38,671 nt of DNA from Bacteroidetes bacterium OLB12. GTDB lineage: Bacteria; Bacteroidota; Bacteroidia; Cytophagales; Cyclobacteriaceae. A model generated the notes under the pieces. It worked only from the letters and a program-made list of their open reading frames with translations. It did no database searches and had not been told where the DNA came from. How positions within the stretch are numbered: position 1 is the first letter of the stretch; the number at the start of each line of letters is the position of its first letter. The position numbers were made by a program, and so were the translations under genes. The DNA lies in NCBI GenBank assembly GCA_001567185.1, contig LNFR01000010.1:1-38671 (forward strand), written 5' to 3'. Positions 27,965 to 36,356 of the stretch are shown one piece after another.

Positions 27965-29098
27965 TTATGATACAGAGTTAATAAATCTGCCATAGATCTG
28001 TTCAGTTTTTTGAATCATGCACTTCAAAGTGAATTTTTCCTGGATGGTTTTGAGCGCATTTGACCTTATGTTGTCGTTATGGCTATTTGCTTTGCTGCCT
28101 TCCTCCAGTAAATTACATAGCTCTGAAACGTTCTGAGGAGAAAACAAGTATCCGTTTTTATTATGGTCGATAATTTCGCGGGTTCCGTCAACTGCTGTGG
28201 CCACTACTATTTTTCTCATAGCCATTGCCTCCAGTACGCTAAGAGGAAGGCCTTCCCATAGCGAGGGTAAGCAAAAGACATCAAGGGTATTCAGGAGGTC
28301 AGGGATATCATTTCTGAAATTTTCAAATCGTACCATGGTCGCCAGGTTTAGCTCATTTACGAGTTTTATTGCCTCGGCTTTTTTCTCACCGTCTCCGATC
28401 ATCAAAAGAAGAAACTTGTTCTCCTGATTTTGTTTCTGAACAAGCTGGTGAAAGGCGTGAATAAGGGTTAGCGGATCTTTTTGATAGGTCATTCTGGCTA
28501 TAAAACCAATAACAGTTGTATTGTCCTTAATATTAAGTTCTTTCCGAAGGTTTTTGAACTGTTGGCCAGTGTTAAATATTTCTGTGTCAATGCCATTTTG
28601 GATTACTTCAGATTTTAAGTTTGGAATAACCTTGCACCCGGTTTCTCTATTGCTTTCTGAAACATTGATAACCACCCTGGCTACTTTTGTGAAATATTTT
28701 TCAATAGCAATTGTTAGTTTGTGTCTGATTATATTTTGGTAATGATTAAACGACCAGCCATGAACTGTATAGATAATGGGGATGTTGATTCTTTTTGCGG
28801 AGACAAAGCAATTGGAAAATGCCCTGGTTCCATGAACATGGATTATATCAATATTATTCTCTACAATAATTTTTGATACGCTACTCCAGATGCGAAAATC
28901 AAAAGGGAATCGGGTGGGAACCACAAAAGCCGGAATGCCTTGTTCATGCAGGCGTTTAATCATGGGGCCATCTGTAAAAGACAGAACCATACAAATAAAT
29001 CGCTTTCGATCAAGATTTTTAACTAAGTCGAGTACATGACTTTCACCTCCACCAATCTGCCCCTGTCTGATACAATGAAGAATTCTAATTTCTGGCAT
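27965..29098 (-). CDS. Glycosyltransferase family 4 (GT-B fold)
   Basis: A complete 377-residue GT4 enzyme. The N-terminal glycine-rich loop GQIGGGESHVLDLVKNL, the VHGTRAFSN and YTVHGW segments, and the C-terminal IGFIARMTYQKDP and FCLPSLWEGLPLSVLEAMAM (EX7E motif) are all present. It begins 24 bases after the sugar transferase and is in the right place to add the second sugar to the lipid-linked intermediate. Donor unknown. The DNA here looks more AT-rich than the T9SS genes, as is common in surface-glycan loci. Confidence 0.87.
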   Translation of the reverse strand: MPEIRILHCIRQGQIGGGESHVLDLVKNLDRKRFICMVLSFTDGPMIKRLHEQGIPAFVVPTRFPFDFRIWSSVSKIIVENNIDIIHVHGTRAFSNCFVSAKRINIPIIYTVHGWSFNHYQNIIRHKLTIAIEKYFTKVARVVINVSESNRETGCKVIPNLKSEVIQNGIDTEIFNTGQQFKNLRKELNIKDNTTVIGFIARMTYQKDPLTLIHAFHQLVQKQNQENKFLLLMIGDGEKKAEAIKLVNELNLATMVRFENFRNDIPDLLNTLDVFCLPSLWEGLPLSVLEAMAMRKIVVATAVDGTREIIDHNKNGYLFSPQNVSELCNLLEEGSKANSHNDNIRSNALKTIQEKFTLKCMIQKTEQIYGRFINSVS

Positions 29099-29122
29099 GA
29101 AGGAAACCTAAATGTCAGCAAT

Positions 29123-30212
29123 TTATACCTTTTCCTTTTGAATTAATGCCGGAAAAGTAGCAAAGATGATTTTCATATCGAGCAGAAAAGAATTGTTCAT
29201 CGCATACTCCATGTCCAGATGAATGCGTTCATCCAGCGACATCTCTTTATTACCTCGTTTGGTTACTTGCCAGAGTCCGGTAATACCGGCCGGGGCAAGG
29301 AATCGCCAGGCAATCTGATCTTTTGTAAGGCGTTCTGCCTCATAAAGTGGTAGTGGCCTGTTTCCTACCAGCGACATATCTCCTTTTAGTACATTGAAAA
29401 GCTGGGGAAGTTCATCCAGGCTGGTGTTGCGCAGAAACATTCCAAATCTGGTTACGCGGGGATCGTCTTTGATCTTAAAAAATACAGCATCCGATGTGTT
29501 ATCTGAATATTGGTTAAGATGAGCCAGGTTTTTTAATTCTTTGTCGGCACCCGAACGCATGGAGCGGAATTTGTAAAAATCGAAAATCTTATACCCAGAC
29601 CCAGCCCGTTTTGAAATGTAAAAGACAGATCCTTTGGATTCAATCTTAATAATAAGAGCAATCAGCAGTAAGATGGGTGAGAGTATTATCAAAGCAATGG
29701 ATGATAATATAATATCCGATAGTCTCTTAAGCCTCCAGATTTTGAAAGACTGCATTAACTCAATGCTTTTCATTGGTTGCAGGTCTTTCTGTTCGGAATT
29801 TTTTCGTGCTTTTGTCTTTCTGATAAAAGAAATTCGTTTAAGCATCAAATCAGTAAATGCACCTATCAGGTAGTCGTCTGCCTTTACCTTCAGGGTTTTA
29901 TGTTTTGCTGATTCATCGTATTTAGTTGTATGGAGGATAAAGGGAATATTATGAGTGTTTAAGAATGCTGAAAGTTTGAGCATTTGATTTGTATCCGCTT
30001 CAGGGCCGATAAACACGGCATCTACCACCCCCGGATCTTCCATAATAGAAAGCGTTAACGACTCCAGCGAAAAAAAAAGTAAAGTGCCAGTTATCCTGAA
30101 CAAAATCTAGTTCAGAATTTTCTTCCCTCTGAAGTAAGGCAATGCGAATTAAAGCGTTTTTGAAATGCCCACGTTTTTGGGTAGGCATAGCAATATCGGA
30201 ATCGGGTTTCAT
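29123..30212 (-). CDS. Initiating polyprenyl-phosphate sugar-1-phosphate transferase with receiver-like N terminus (frameshifted)
   Basis: The C-terminal 200 or so residues are a bacterial sugar transferase (PF02397 type): KRLSDIILSSIALIILSP membrane hairpin, FYISKRAGSGYKIFDFYKFRSM, then DPRVTRFGMFLRNTSLDELP with the DE pair, and GDMSLVGNRPLP. It would start glycan assembly on undecaprenyl phosphate. The true start is ATG 30212 (MKPDSDIAMPTQ), overlapping the preceding response regulator stop in ATGA. One extra base in the A9 run 30070-30078 breaks the frame. Removing one joins HFTFF to SLESLTLSIMEDP. The rebuilt N-terminal 120 residues look like a receiver domain without the phospho-acceptor Asp (VDAVFIGPE) and without the conserved Lys (DDYLIGAF). 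Confidence 0.82.
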
Positions 30213-30601
30213 CGATTAATAGCCAACGGTTTTTCTACTCTTTTGAATGTATCCTCGATCTCCTTAAGAAGTAACTGTGGTTCGAATGGTTTTATTAAAT
30301 AACTGCTTGCTCCCAGGTCCAGGCACTTTTTCCGTTTCTCCGGATCTTCACTCCCGGAAAGAATAATAACGGGGATATTCCTCAAAATTCCACTAGTTTG
30401 AACGTTTTCCAGCAATTCGATACCATCCAGCGAAGGCATATTTAAGTCAGAAATAATCAGATCGGGTAATGGGTTAGCGGATAACCAGGAGAGGGCATCA
30501 AGGCCATTTTGCATAATGATGGATTCGTACTTCCCATTCAGGATACGCTCCAATAGCCAGCAAAGTGGTTCATCATCTTCAATTATTAGTAGTTTTTTCA
30601 T
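30209..30601 (-). CDS. Single-domain response regulator (receiver only)
   Basis: A 130-residue CheY-like receiver with no output domain. The acidic pocket E8-D9-D10, phospho-acceptor D52 in LIISDLNMPSLDG, S82 in VIILSGSED and K104 in SYLIKPF are all present, so it should be phosphorylatable. It is the first gene of the glycan operon and overlaps the sugar transferase gene by four bases. This coupling, together with the receiver-like N terminus of the transferase, suggests that it regulates glycan synthesis by protein contact rather than by DNA binding. No histidine kinase is encoded in the window. Confidence 0.9.
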   Translation of the reverse strand: MKKLLIIEDDEPLCWLLERILNGKYESIIMQNGLDALSWLSANPLPDLIISDLNMPSLDGIELLENVQTSGILRNIPVIILSGSEDPEKRKKCLDLGASSYLIKPFEPQLLLKEIEDTFKRVEKPLAINR

Positions 30602-30795
30602 GTCTGTTGTTAACCCCGGAAGGGTTTAAGTGGCTCGGTTGCTAAAGGGTCAATACGAACCAGCAACTTAGTCAAATGTTAAGTCATTGGCAAGAACCTG
30701 CTTATTCCACTCAAAAATTAGCTATCATTATTACAAAAAAGGCTACAACTCATTGCCAGAAGTTATATATTAAATAATGCTAACCAACCCACCAT
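30602..30795. promoter_or_regulatory. Divergent intergenic region
   Basis: This 194-base AT-rich gap between the response regulator (minus) and the DUF3857 gene (plus) must hold the promoters of both transcription units. On the minus strand TAACATTTG, about 75 bases before the regulator start, resembles the -7 box TAnnTTTG with one extra base. No perfect box was found for the plus-strand gene, and no protein-coding frame is seen. Confidence 0.4.
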
Positions 30796-32769
30796 ATGCG
30801 TAGAGTAGGGCTTATCCTTGTGGTTTTATTTTTTTCATGGCCTTTGTCAGGCCAATACCATCACGGCTTCCCTTTGGGAAGTGTTACGTTTGATGAACTG
30901 AATCTTAACGTGTATGCTCCGGATACAACGGCCGGGGCTTTGGTGTTGGATGAGTTTGGCGAGGCTTACATTGATAACGGTGGCGATAACAATCTTTTGC
31001 TGGAATACCATGTGAAGATCAAAATTTTAAAGAAAGAAGCATTGGATCGGGCTAATTTCAGGCTTTTGCTTCGTAAAAACGGGACGGCCCGGGAGTGGCT
31101 GCGCCAGGTGGAGGCCTACACGTATAATGTGGTAAATGGTTCGTTGAAAAAAACGTCCATGCCTTCAAGCAGCATTTATACAACTTCGTTAAACGAATAT
31201 AGGGACGAGAGTATTTTTACGCTGCCGGAGGTACAGGTGGGTAGTGTTATTGAAGTGCGCTATATGCTGGAGTCGCCCTTCTTCTTTAACTTTTATCCCT
31301 GGCGTTTTCAATCGGATATCCCCAAACAAAAAAGTGAATTTTGGGCTCGCATACCAGCTAACTATATCTATAATATTTCCCTTCGCGGATACCTGGATTT
31401 AACGATGAATGAGAGTACTCTGGTAAAGGATTGCTTTACACCGGGTGGTGGTAACAAGGCAGACTGCTCTTTATACAAATATGTCATTACTAACATTCCG
31501 GCTTTGAAAGAGGAAGAATATATGTTAGCCCGCAGCAATTTTCTGGCTGGGATTGACTATGAACTTTCGGAGGTAAGAAGGTTTGATGGTGTAACGAATA
31601 AATACACAAAAACCTGGAAGGATGCTGTGTACGAACTTAACACATATGAAAGCTTTGGGGTGGAAATAAGGAAAGCCCGGAACATTTGGGGCGAGAAGGT
31701 TACGAAGGCTATTGAAGGTAAAACAACAGATCAGGAAAAGGCAAGAGCCGTTTATGATATGGTAAAAGAATGGTTTTTATGGAATGAGTATTATGGAAAA
31801 TATACAGAGCAGGGGGTGAAGAAAGCATTTGAATCCCGAAAGGGAAATGTGGGTGATATTAACCTTTCGTTGGTAGCAGCTCTTCAGGTGGCAGGTCTTC
31901 AGGCCGATCCTGTAATACTGGCAACGCGCGAAGCCGGTTTACCTAACCAGCTTTACCCGGTTATAAGTGATTTTAATTATGTAGTGGCATCCGTTTTTTT
32001 AGAGGGTGATTATTTTCTATTGGATGCAACCGTACCGCTATTACCATTTGGTTTGTTGCCCCGAAGATGTTTAAATGGTACCGGTCGCCTGATCCCGCGA
32101 AAGGAAGAAGAGAGTAAATGGATTGATCTTAAGCCCCGCGAAAAAGAAAAAAAGCTAATGTCGTTGAATTTAAAATTGATCGACAATGAATTTGTGGGCG
32201 ATCTTTCTATTACCTCTTATGGATACGAAGCGGTTGACAAGCGAAGAGAAATTGCATTGGCGGGTTCGAAAGAAAAATACCAGGCAGAACTGGAGAAGCG
32301 TTCGCATGATTATGAAATTCTGGAATATGAGGTGGAAAATGTAACGGACATCTCAAAACCAGTGCTGGAAAAATTTAAGTTAAAGGTAACGGTTGAGTCC
32401 TTTACGCCCGATATACTTTATCTCAATCCTTTTTTTATTCGCCAGTGGGAATCAAACCCATTTAAAAGCAATGAAAGATTTTATCCGGTGGATTTTGGTG
32501 CGCCTCTTGAAACCACATTCATGTTAAATCTGGAAATTCCGGATACGTATCTTGTGGAAGACCTGCCAAAAAGTACTGCCTTGGCCTTGCCTCAGGGCGG
32601 AGGTCGGTACTTGTGTAATATTGCGAATACTTCAAATAAGTTGTCGCTTACCAGCGTGCTTCAAATTTCCAAATCTGTTTACTCACCGGAAGAATACCAT
32701 GCATTAAAAGAGTTGTTCAACCGGATTGTTAGCACAGAGCAATCGCAGATTGTATTAAAGCGAAAATAG
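30796..32769 (+). CDS. DUF3857 / transglutaminase-fold secreted protein lacking the catalytic Cys and His
   Basis: A 657-residue protein with a short signal peptide (residues 1-19, ending PLSGQ). A DUF3857-type beta domain spans about 35-220 (ALVLDEFGEAYID, SVIEVRYMLESPFF). A transglutaminase-like domain follows at about 270-420, and a DUF3858-like beta domain forms the end. In the transglutaminase fold the usual GxCxD motif reads GNVGD, so V352 takes the place of the nucleophile. The FNH motif reads FNY (Y395), and only the Asp of LLDAT (D410) remains. It is probably a non-catalytic binding protein. Such genes are widespread in Bacteroidota and their role is not established. The gene stands alone, with about 195 bases on each side. 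Confidence 0.8.
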   Translation: MRRVGLILVVLFFSWPLSGQYHHGFPLGSVTFDELNLNVYAPDTTAGALVLDEFGEAYIDNGGDNNLLLEYHVKIKILKKEALDRANFRLLLRKNGTAREWLRQVEAYTYNVVNGSLKKTSMPSSSIYTTSLNEYRDESIFTLPEVQVGSVIEVRYMLESPFFFNFYPWRFQSDIPKQKSEFWARIPANYIYNISLRGYLDLTMNESTLVKDCFTPGGGNKADCSLYKYVITNIPALKEEEYMLARSNFLAGIDYELSEVRRFDGVTNKYTKTWKDAVYELNTYESFGVEIRKARNIWGEKVTKAIEGKTTDQEKARAVYDMVKEWFLWNEYYGKYTEQGVKKAFESRKGNVGDINLSLVAALQVAGLQADPVILATREAGLPNQLYPVISDFNYVVASVFLEGDYFLLDATVPLLPFGLLPRRCLNGTGRLIPRKEEESKWIDLKPREKEKKLMSLNLKLIDNEFVGDLSITSYGYEAVDKRREIALAGSKEKYQAELEKRSHDYEILEYEVENVTDISKPVLEKFKLKVTVESFTPDILYLNPFFIRQWESNPFKSNERFYPVDFGAPLETTFMLNLEIPDTYLVEDLPKSTALALPQGGGRYLCNIANTSNKLSLTSVLQISKSVYSPEEYHALKELFNRIVSTEQSQIVLKRK

Positions 32770-32869
32770 CCATCCATCCGTATAATGCACATTTAATCGG
32801 CTTATGAGGCTGCTAATCCAGCCTGCCTTGTTTAAGATTGGGGAGGGCAGTAGATTGGCCAATTCTAAG

Positions 32870-32901
32870 TTGTTATCTATTGAAAGGTCAGGATAATTTT
32901 A
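32870..32901 (+). promoter_or_regulatory. Possible promoter of the small membrane coiled-coil gene
   Basis: TTG at 32870-32872 and TAATTTTA at 32894-32901, 21 bases apart, resemble the Bacteroidota -33/-7 pair (TTG and TAnnTTTG, seven of eight matching). They lie about 65 bases before the ATG at 32967, in a 197-base gap that otherwise shows no coding frame. The match is modest. Confidence 0.3.
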
Positions 32902-32966
32902 CTTCGCTAACGAAAAAGATTGAAGAAAAACTCCTGTAACCTTTTAAATACTAAAAATGCAAACAC

Positions 32967-33569
32967 ATGAAAAGGCTTATCTTCCTGGTTGCTCTTATCC
33001 TTCCACACCTGTTGAATGCCCAACTTGCCGCCAAGGCGTTGGAGAGTAATGCGGAACTTGATTTGAAAGAACGTTATCAGGTAATGAAGACCAATTCGCA
33101 GACGTATGAGGATTATAAAGTAATTAAAGAATATATACTGGATGGTTTTTGGAAAATCACCGTGGATTCAATCAGCAAGAAAGAATCTCTTTTGGTTGCT
33201 GAACGCCAAAAAGTAGTTGATCTTCAGGCTGAACTTGCGGCTTCGCGTCAGGAACTTGCTAACCAGCAGGCATCCGTAGAAGGTATTACGTTTGATAGTG
33301 AACATATTTCTGTTTTTGGAATTCATTTCAGAAAAAGTGTTTTCTTAATTATCACGATCGCGGTAGTAGCCGGTTTGCTTACTGTAATTGTGGGTATTTT
33401 GGCAAGATTAAAAATTCTACAAACAACCGTGAAGGATAAAACCCAGGTTGCTGATTCGCTAACGCACGAGTTTGAAGAATACAAACGAAAAGCGTTAGAG
33501 CGGCAATCCAAATTATCGCGCGAACTTCAAAACGAACGGAATAAATTAGTGGATCTTGGCCGGAACTAA
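32967..33569 (+). CDS. Conserved-looking membrane protein with coiled coils, function unknown
   Basis: A 200-residue protein: signal peptide 1-18 (LLNAQ), a short helical region with NSQTYEDYKVIKEYILDGFW, a first coiled coil (about 70-105, ESLLVAERQKVVDLQAELAA), a transmembrane helix (about 126-148, FLIITIAVVAGLLTVIVGIL), and a second cytoplasmic coiled coil to the end (EEYKRKALERQSKLSRELQ). I do not recognise a catalytic family. Similar short proteins occur in Bacteroidota and some carry a tRNA-methyltransferase name, which nothing in this sequence supports. The stop overlaps that of the opposite-strand gene by four bases. Confidence 0.75.
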   Translation: MKRLIFLVALILPHLLNAQLAAKALESNAELDLKERYQVMKTNSQTYEDYKVIKEYILDGFWKITVDSISKKESLLVAERQKVVDLQAELAASRQELANQQASVEGITFDSEHISVFGIHFRKSVFLIITIAVVAGLLTVIVGILARLKILQTTVKDKTQVADSLTHEFEEYKRKALERQSKLSRELQNERNKLVDLGRN

Positions 33570-33991
33570 AGCGTGATTTTAGTGGCGAGCCGGTTAAACA
33601 ACTTCCATTCTTTACCAACTTTAACATAAACTTCTGTATAGAATAAACTCAGGTTAAACTCTGATTTATCGGGCATGAGTCCGCGGAAGCGACCTTTACC
33701 TGATACTACAGCCGTATTCTTGTAAATTGAAGTTGTTGCCTCTATAACTTCAATTTGGGTATAGTTTAGTTTACCCGTTTTTAAATCCTCAATAACTTCC
33801 TTTTTGGTTTGTACCCAGCCGTTGGAGTGGATGTAGTTAACCTGTTCGTGCAGCAGTTGATTGAGCGAATCGTAATTTTTATTGATAAGCCAGTTAAATT
33901 TTTTCCGATGCAATTGATCTACGGTTGCTTCATCTTTCTGACCAAAGGAAACAAAACTTAACAGCAAGAAACCGAACAAGAGTATTCGCAT
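33566..33991 (-). CDS. Secreted DUF4440 / NTF2-like protein
   Basis: A 141-residue protein with signal peptide (residues 1-17, FVSFGQ) and one NTF2-like domain of the DUF4440 type: an N-terminal helix (HRKKFNWLINKNYDSLNQLL), HEQVNYIHSNGWVQTKKEVIEDL, and beta strands ending YTEVYVKVGKEWKLFNRLATKI. The family fold is a small cone-shaped pocket; most members are uncharacterised. It starts 6 bases downstream of the end of the GH16 gene, so the two are likely co-transcribed. No catalytic residues can be assigned. Confidence 0.8.
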   Translation of the reverse strand: MRILLFGFLLLSFVSFGQKDEATVDQLHRKKFNWLINKNYDSLNQLLHEQVNYIHSNGWVQTKKEVIEDLKTGKLNYTQIEVIEATTSIYKNTAVVSGKGRFRGLMPDKSEFNLSLFYTEVYVKVGKEWKLFNRLATKITL

Positions 33992-33997
33992 AAACCT

Positions 33998-34792
33998 TTA
34001 TTGATAAATCCGCACATAATCTATCTCCATTCGCTGTGGCCAGATGGAATCATCAATACCTTCTTTGCCACCCCAGTTTCCGCCTACAGCAATGTTCATA
34101 ATCAAGTGGAACTTCTGATCGAACGGCCAGCCGTTAAAATCATCTTGTGGATCGCGTGTTACGGAGTGGTACAGGCTATCATCAACAAAAAAATCGATCT
34201 TGTCTTTTGTCCAATCAATGGCGTACACATGAAATTGATCCATCACATCAGCAATTGTTATTTTTCCTTCCTTCTGAGTTTGTTTAATGTGATTATATTT
34301 TTCGGTATGGATGGTGCCGTGAATTACGCCCGGGTCATATCCAACATGTTCCATAATGTCGATTTCGCCACTGGCAGGCCAGCCGCCATAAATCCAATCG
34401 GTGGAAAGCATCCAGATGGCAGGCCAGGTTCCTTTGCCTTTTGGTAGTTTGGCTCGTACTTCAATTCTTCCATACAGCCAGTCGCCTTTGTGTTTACTCA
34501 CGATTCGGGTTGATGTATATGCTTTCCCTCCCAGGGAATCTTTATGTGCTTCAATAATCAGGTTGCCATTTTCAACCCGAACATTTTTGTTATCGGCTGT
34601 GTAGTATTGCGCTTCGTTGTTTCCCCACCCGCACACATCGGGGCAGCCATCGCCCATATCGTAATTCCATTTGGTTGTGTCGGGTTTGCCTGCTGTATCA
34701 AATTCATCAGACCAAACCGGTTTTTCAGACTCAACTTGCTTTTTTTCGCAGCTTATCAAGCAAACAATAATCGGGAGTAGAAGGAATCTCAT
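33998..34792 (-). CDS. GH16 endo-beta-glucanase lipoprotein (laminarinase-like)
   Basis: A 264-residue protein with a lipoprotein signal (LISC, C15). The GH16 catalytic motif is complete: E143-I-D145-I-M-E148, nucleophile and acid/base glutamates with the assisting aspartate. WSDEFDTAGKPDTTKWNYD at the start and YAIDWTKDKIDFFVDD near the end are the usual family landmarks, and KFHLIMNIAVGGNWGG fits laminarinases (beta-1,3-glucanases). Length is normal for a single catalytic domain with no binding module. It is probably anchored in the outer membrane. There is no SusC/SusD pair nearby, so this is not a standard polysaccharide utilisation locus. The exact substrate is inferred. Confidence 0.88.
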   Translation of the reverse strand: MRFLLLPIIVCLISCEKKQVESEKPVWSDEFDTAGKPDTTKWNYDMGDGCPDVCGWGNNEAQYYTADNKNVRVENGNLIIEAHKDSLGGKAYTSTRIVSKHKGDWLYGRIEVRAKLPKGKGTWPAIWMLSTDWIYGGWPASGEIDIMEHVGYDPGVIHGTIHTEKYNHIKQTQKEGKITIADVMDQFHVYAIDWTKDKIDFFVDDSLYHSVTRDPQDDFNGWPFDQKFHLIMNIAVGGNWGGKEGIDDSIWPQRMEIDYVRIYQ

Positions 34793-34848
34793 GTTTTGGA
34801 AGTTTGAATAAAATTAGAAAAATCCTGTAACCTACTTTATCAAGGCAA

Positions 34849-35304
34849 TTACATCGGGTTGCCCATGTACCCCACACCGCGCGACATGAGCCCTGCCAGC
34901 AATGGGATGATGAATAGCAGTAGTAATTCCAACCGCACTAATAGCCAAACTGATTTAGGAATGGGTACCAGTTCTTCCGGGTTGCCCTTCCTGTTTTTGA
35001 GAAAGAATATCGTTGGGTAGATGGATAACAATCCAATGAGTGCGAACAAGGTTAGCTTGGTATGAAAGATCCAGTTCTTGCTGTAGAATACAGCAGGCTT
35101 ACCAAATTCGCCCAACCAGAGTGTGAGGCCGGCTGCTAACAACGTAACGGCAGCCAATCCGTAAACCGAATCGATGCGGGCAATTTTTGCAATAGTTTTA
35201 CGGGGAAGTTGCTTTTGCAGAAGGCTGTATTCTGAAACAAGCGATCCAACAATGGCAAAAATGCTTACAAAGTGAACGTAACGAAGAAATAACTCGGTGG
35301 TCAT
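34849..35304 (-). CDS. DUF2214 family membrane protein
   Basis: A 151-residue protein with four predicted transmembrane helices (about 10-28, 48-64, 83-104, 122-140). The first helix carries RYVHFVSIFAIVGSL with a histidine, and IDSVYGLAAVTLLAAGLTLW follows, both typical of DUF2214 proteins. The histidines might bind a cofactor such as haem, but that is not shown here. Its start is 4 bases after the reconstructed stop of the EEP gene, so the two form an operon. Function unknown. Confidence 0.75.
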   Translation of the reverse strand: MTTELFLRYVHFVSIFAIVGSLVSEYSLLQKQLPRKTIAKIARIDSVYGLAAVTLLAAGLTLWLGEFGKPAVFYSKNWIFHTKLTLFALIGLLSIYPTIFFLKNRKGNPEELVPIPKSVWLLVRLELLLLFIIPLLAGLMSRGVGYMGNPM

Positions 35305-35308
35305 GTTG

Positions 35309-36347
35309 TTAAGGTAAAATGTAATAACCGTAAGTCGGGAAATGATCGGATGTGGTCATGGTCCTATCAACGCTATATTTCTGGAGTTTAAATCCCTTAC
35401 TAAAAAAACTGGTGATCGATGCGCAGAAAATAAGGCTTCTGGTTTAGCGTAAATCCAAATCCATTCCCTCGTTCTTCAAAAGCATTGGTAAGTTCACGCC
35501 TCATTCGGGAATAGACGTAGCTGTAGGGGGTTTCGTTAAAGTCACCACAAACTAAAAACGGATAGGGTGAGGTTTTCATGTGGTTAAAAATTGCATGGAG
35601 TTGTTTTGATCGTTTTATGGATCCGGTTTTAAGGCGGTTGAAGACATAATTCAATTTACCATAAATATCTGTAGGGCGAGCTCTGAAATTCATGGAAGAA
35701 AGATGAATGTTATAGATCCTTACTACCTTGTTGTTAAACTTGATATCCGCAAAAATAGCAGCATTTATAGTTTTCGAGTCTTGCCAAACAACTCCAGAAT
35801 TGATGATTGTACCTCTTGTGAAGATGGCAATTCCAGGAATTTGATCTTGCTTACCAGTAAAAGCCTGGTACACGTATCCTTGGTATCCAAGGCTCTTTAG
35901 CCTTCCGGTAATGTCGGATTTAGCCCCTTTCGGATTTGTAACGAACTCCTGTAAGCATTTGACAGATGAACTGTCCTTTAGTACCCATTCTATTATTTCA
36001 CTTGAAAATTGCTCGTGCTTTTTCTTGTTATAGAACAAGCTAACGTTTACACTTAATACACGAGTTGTGCCCCTTAGGTTATGATCTGAATTAAACCGTA
36101 TGGTGCGAAGCAAACTCGGAACTCCTGCAGCAAACAACAAAAACCAAAGGAAGGCCGTTAGTCTTTTTTGTTTTAATGCGAGCAGGAAAAGTACAAGATT
36201 GAGAAAAACAAAAAGGGGTATTCCGTAAGATAAAAATGCAGCCGGCCAGAAAATATGTGGTGGAATTCGTAAACTCACATAGCTAAGCAGCGTTATCAAA
36301 ACCACCAACGTGATGAATATTTTTCGGTAAGGTTTTTTTGAACGCAT
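35309..36347 (-). CDS. Membrane-anchored endonuclease/exonuclease/phosphatase-fold hydrolase, frameshifted near the end
   Basis: Three N-terminal hydrophobic segments (about 8-26, 30-45, 48-80) precede an EEP domain with LSVNVSLF, the catalytic-Glu motif KCLQEF, YNIHLSS, and the metal-site motif VCGDFNETP. As written the frame stops at 35400 after RIDHQFF. Removing one base from the A7 run 35402-35408 continues it as SKGFKLQKYSVDRTMTTSDH then FPTYGYYILP to the stop at 35309, which restores the essential SDHxP catalytic motif and gives about 345 residues. The loss would inactivate the protein. The substrate (phosphodiester or lipid phosphate) is unknown. Confidence 0.8.
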
Positions 36348-36356
36348 TGTGGAAAT

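Noticed and set aside
32828-32855. Short inverted repeat CTGCC/GGCAG after the DUF3857 gene
   Set aside because: Only five base pairs with a long loop and no T-run; too weak to call a terminator.
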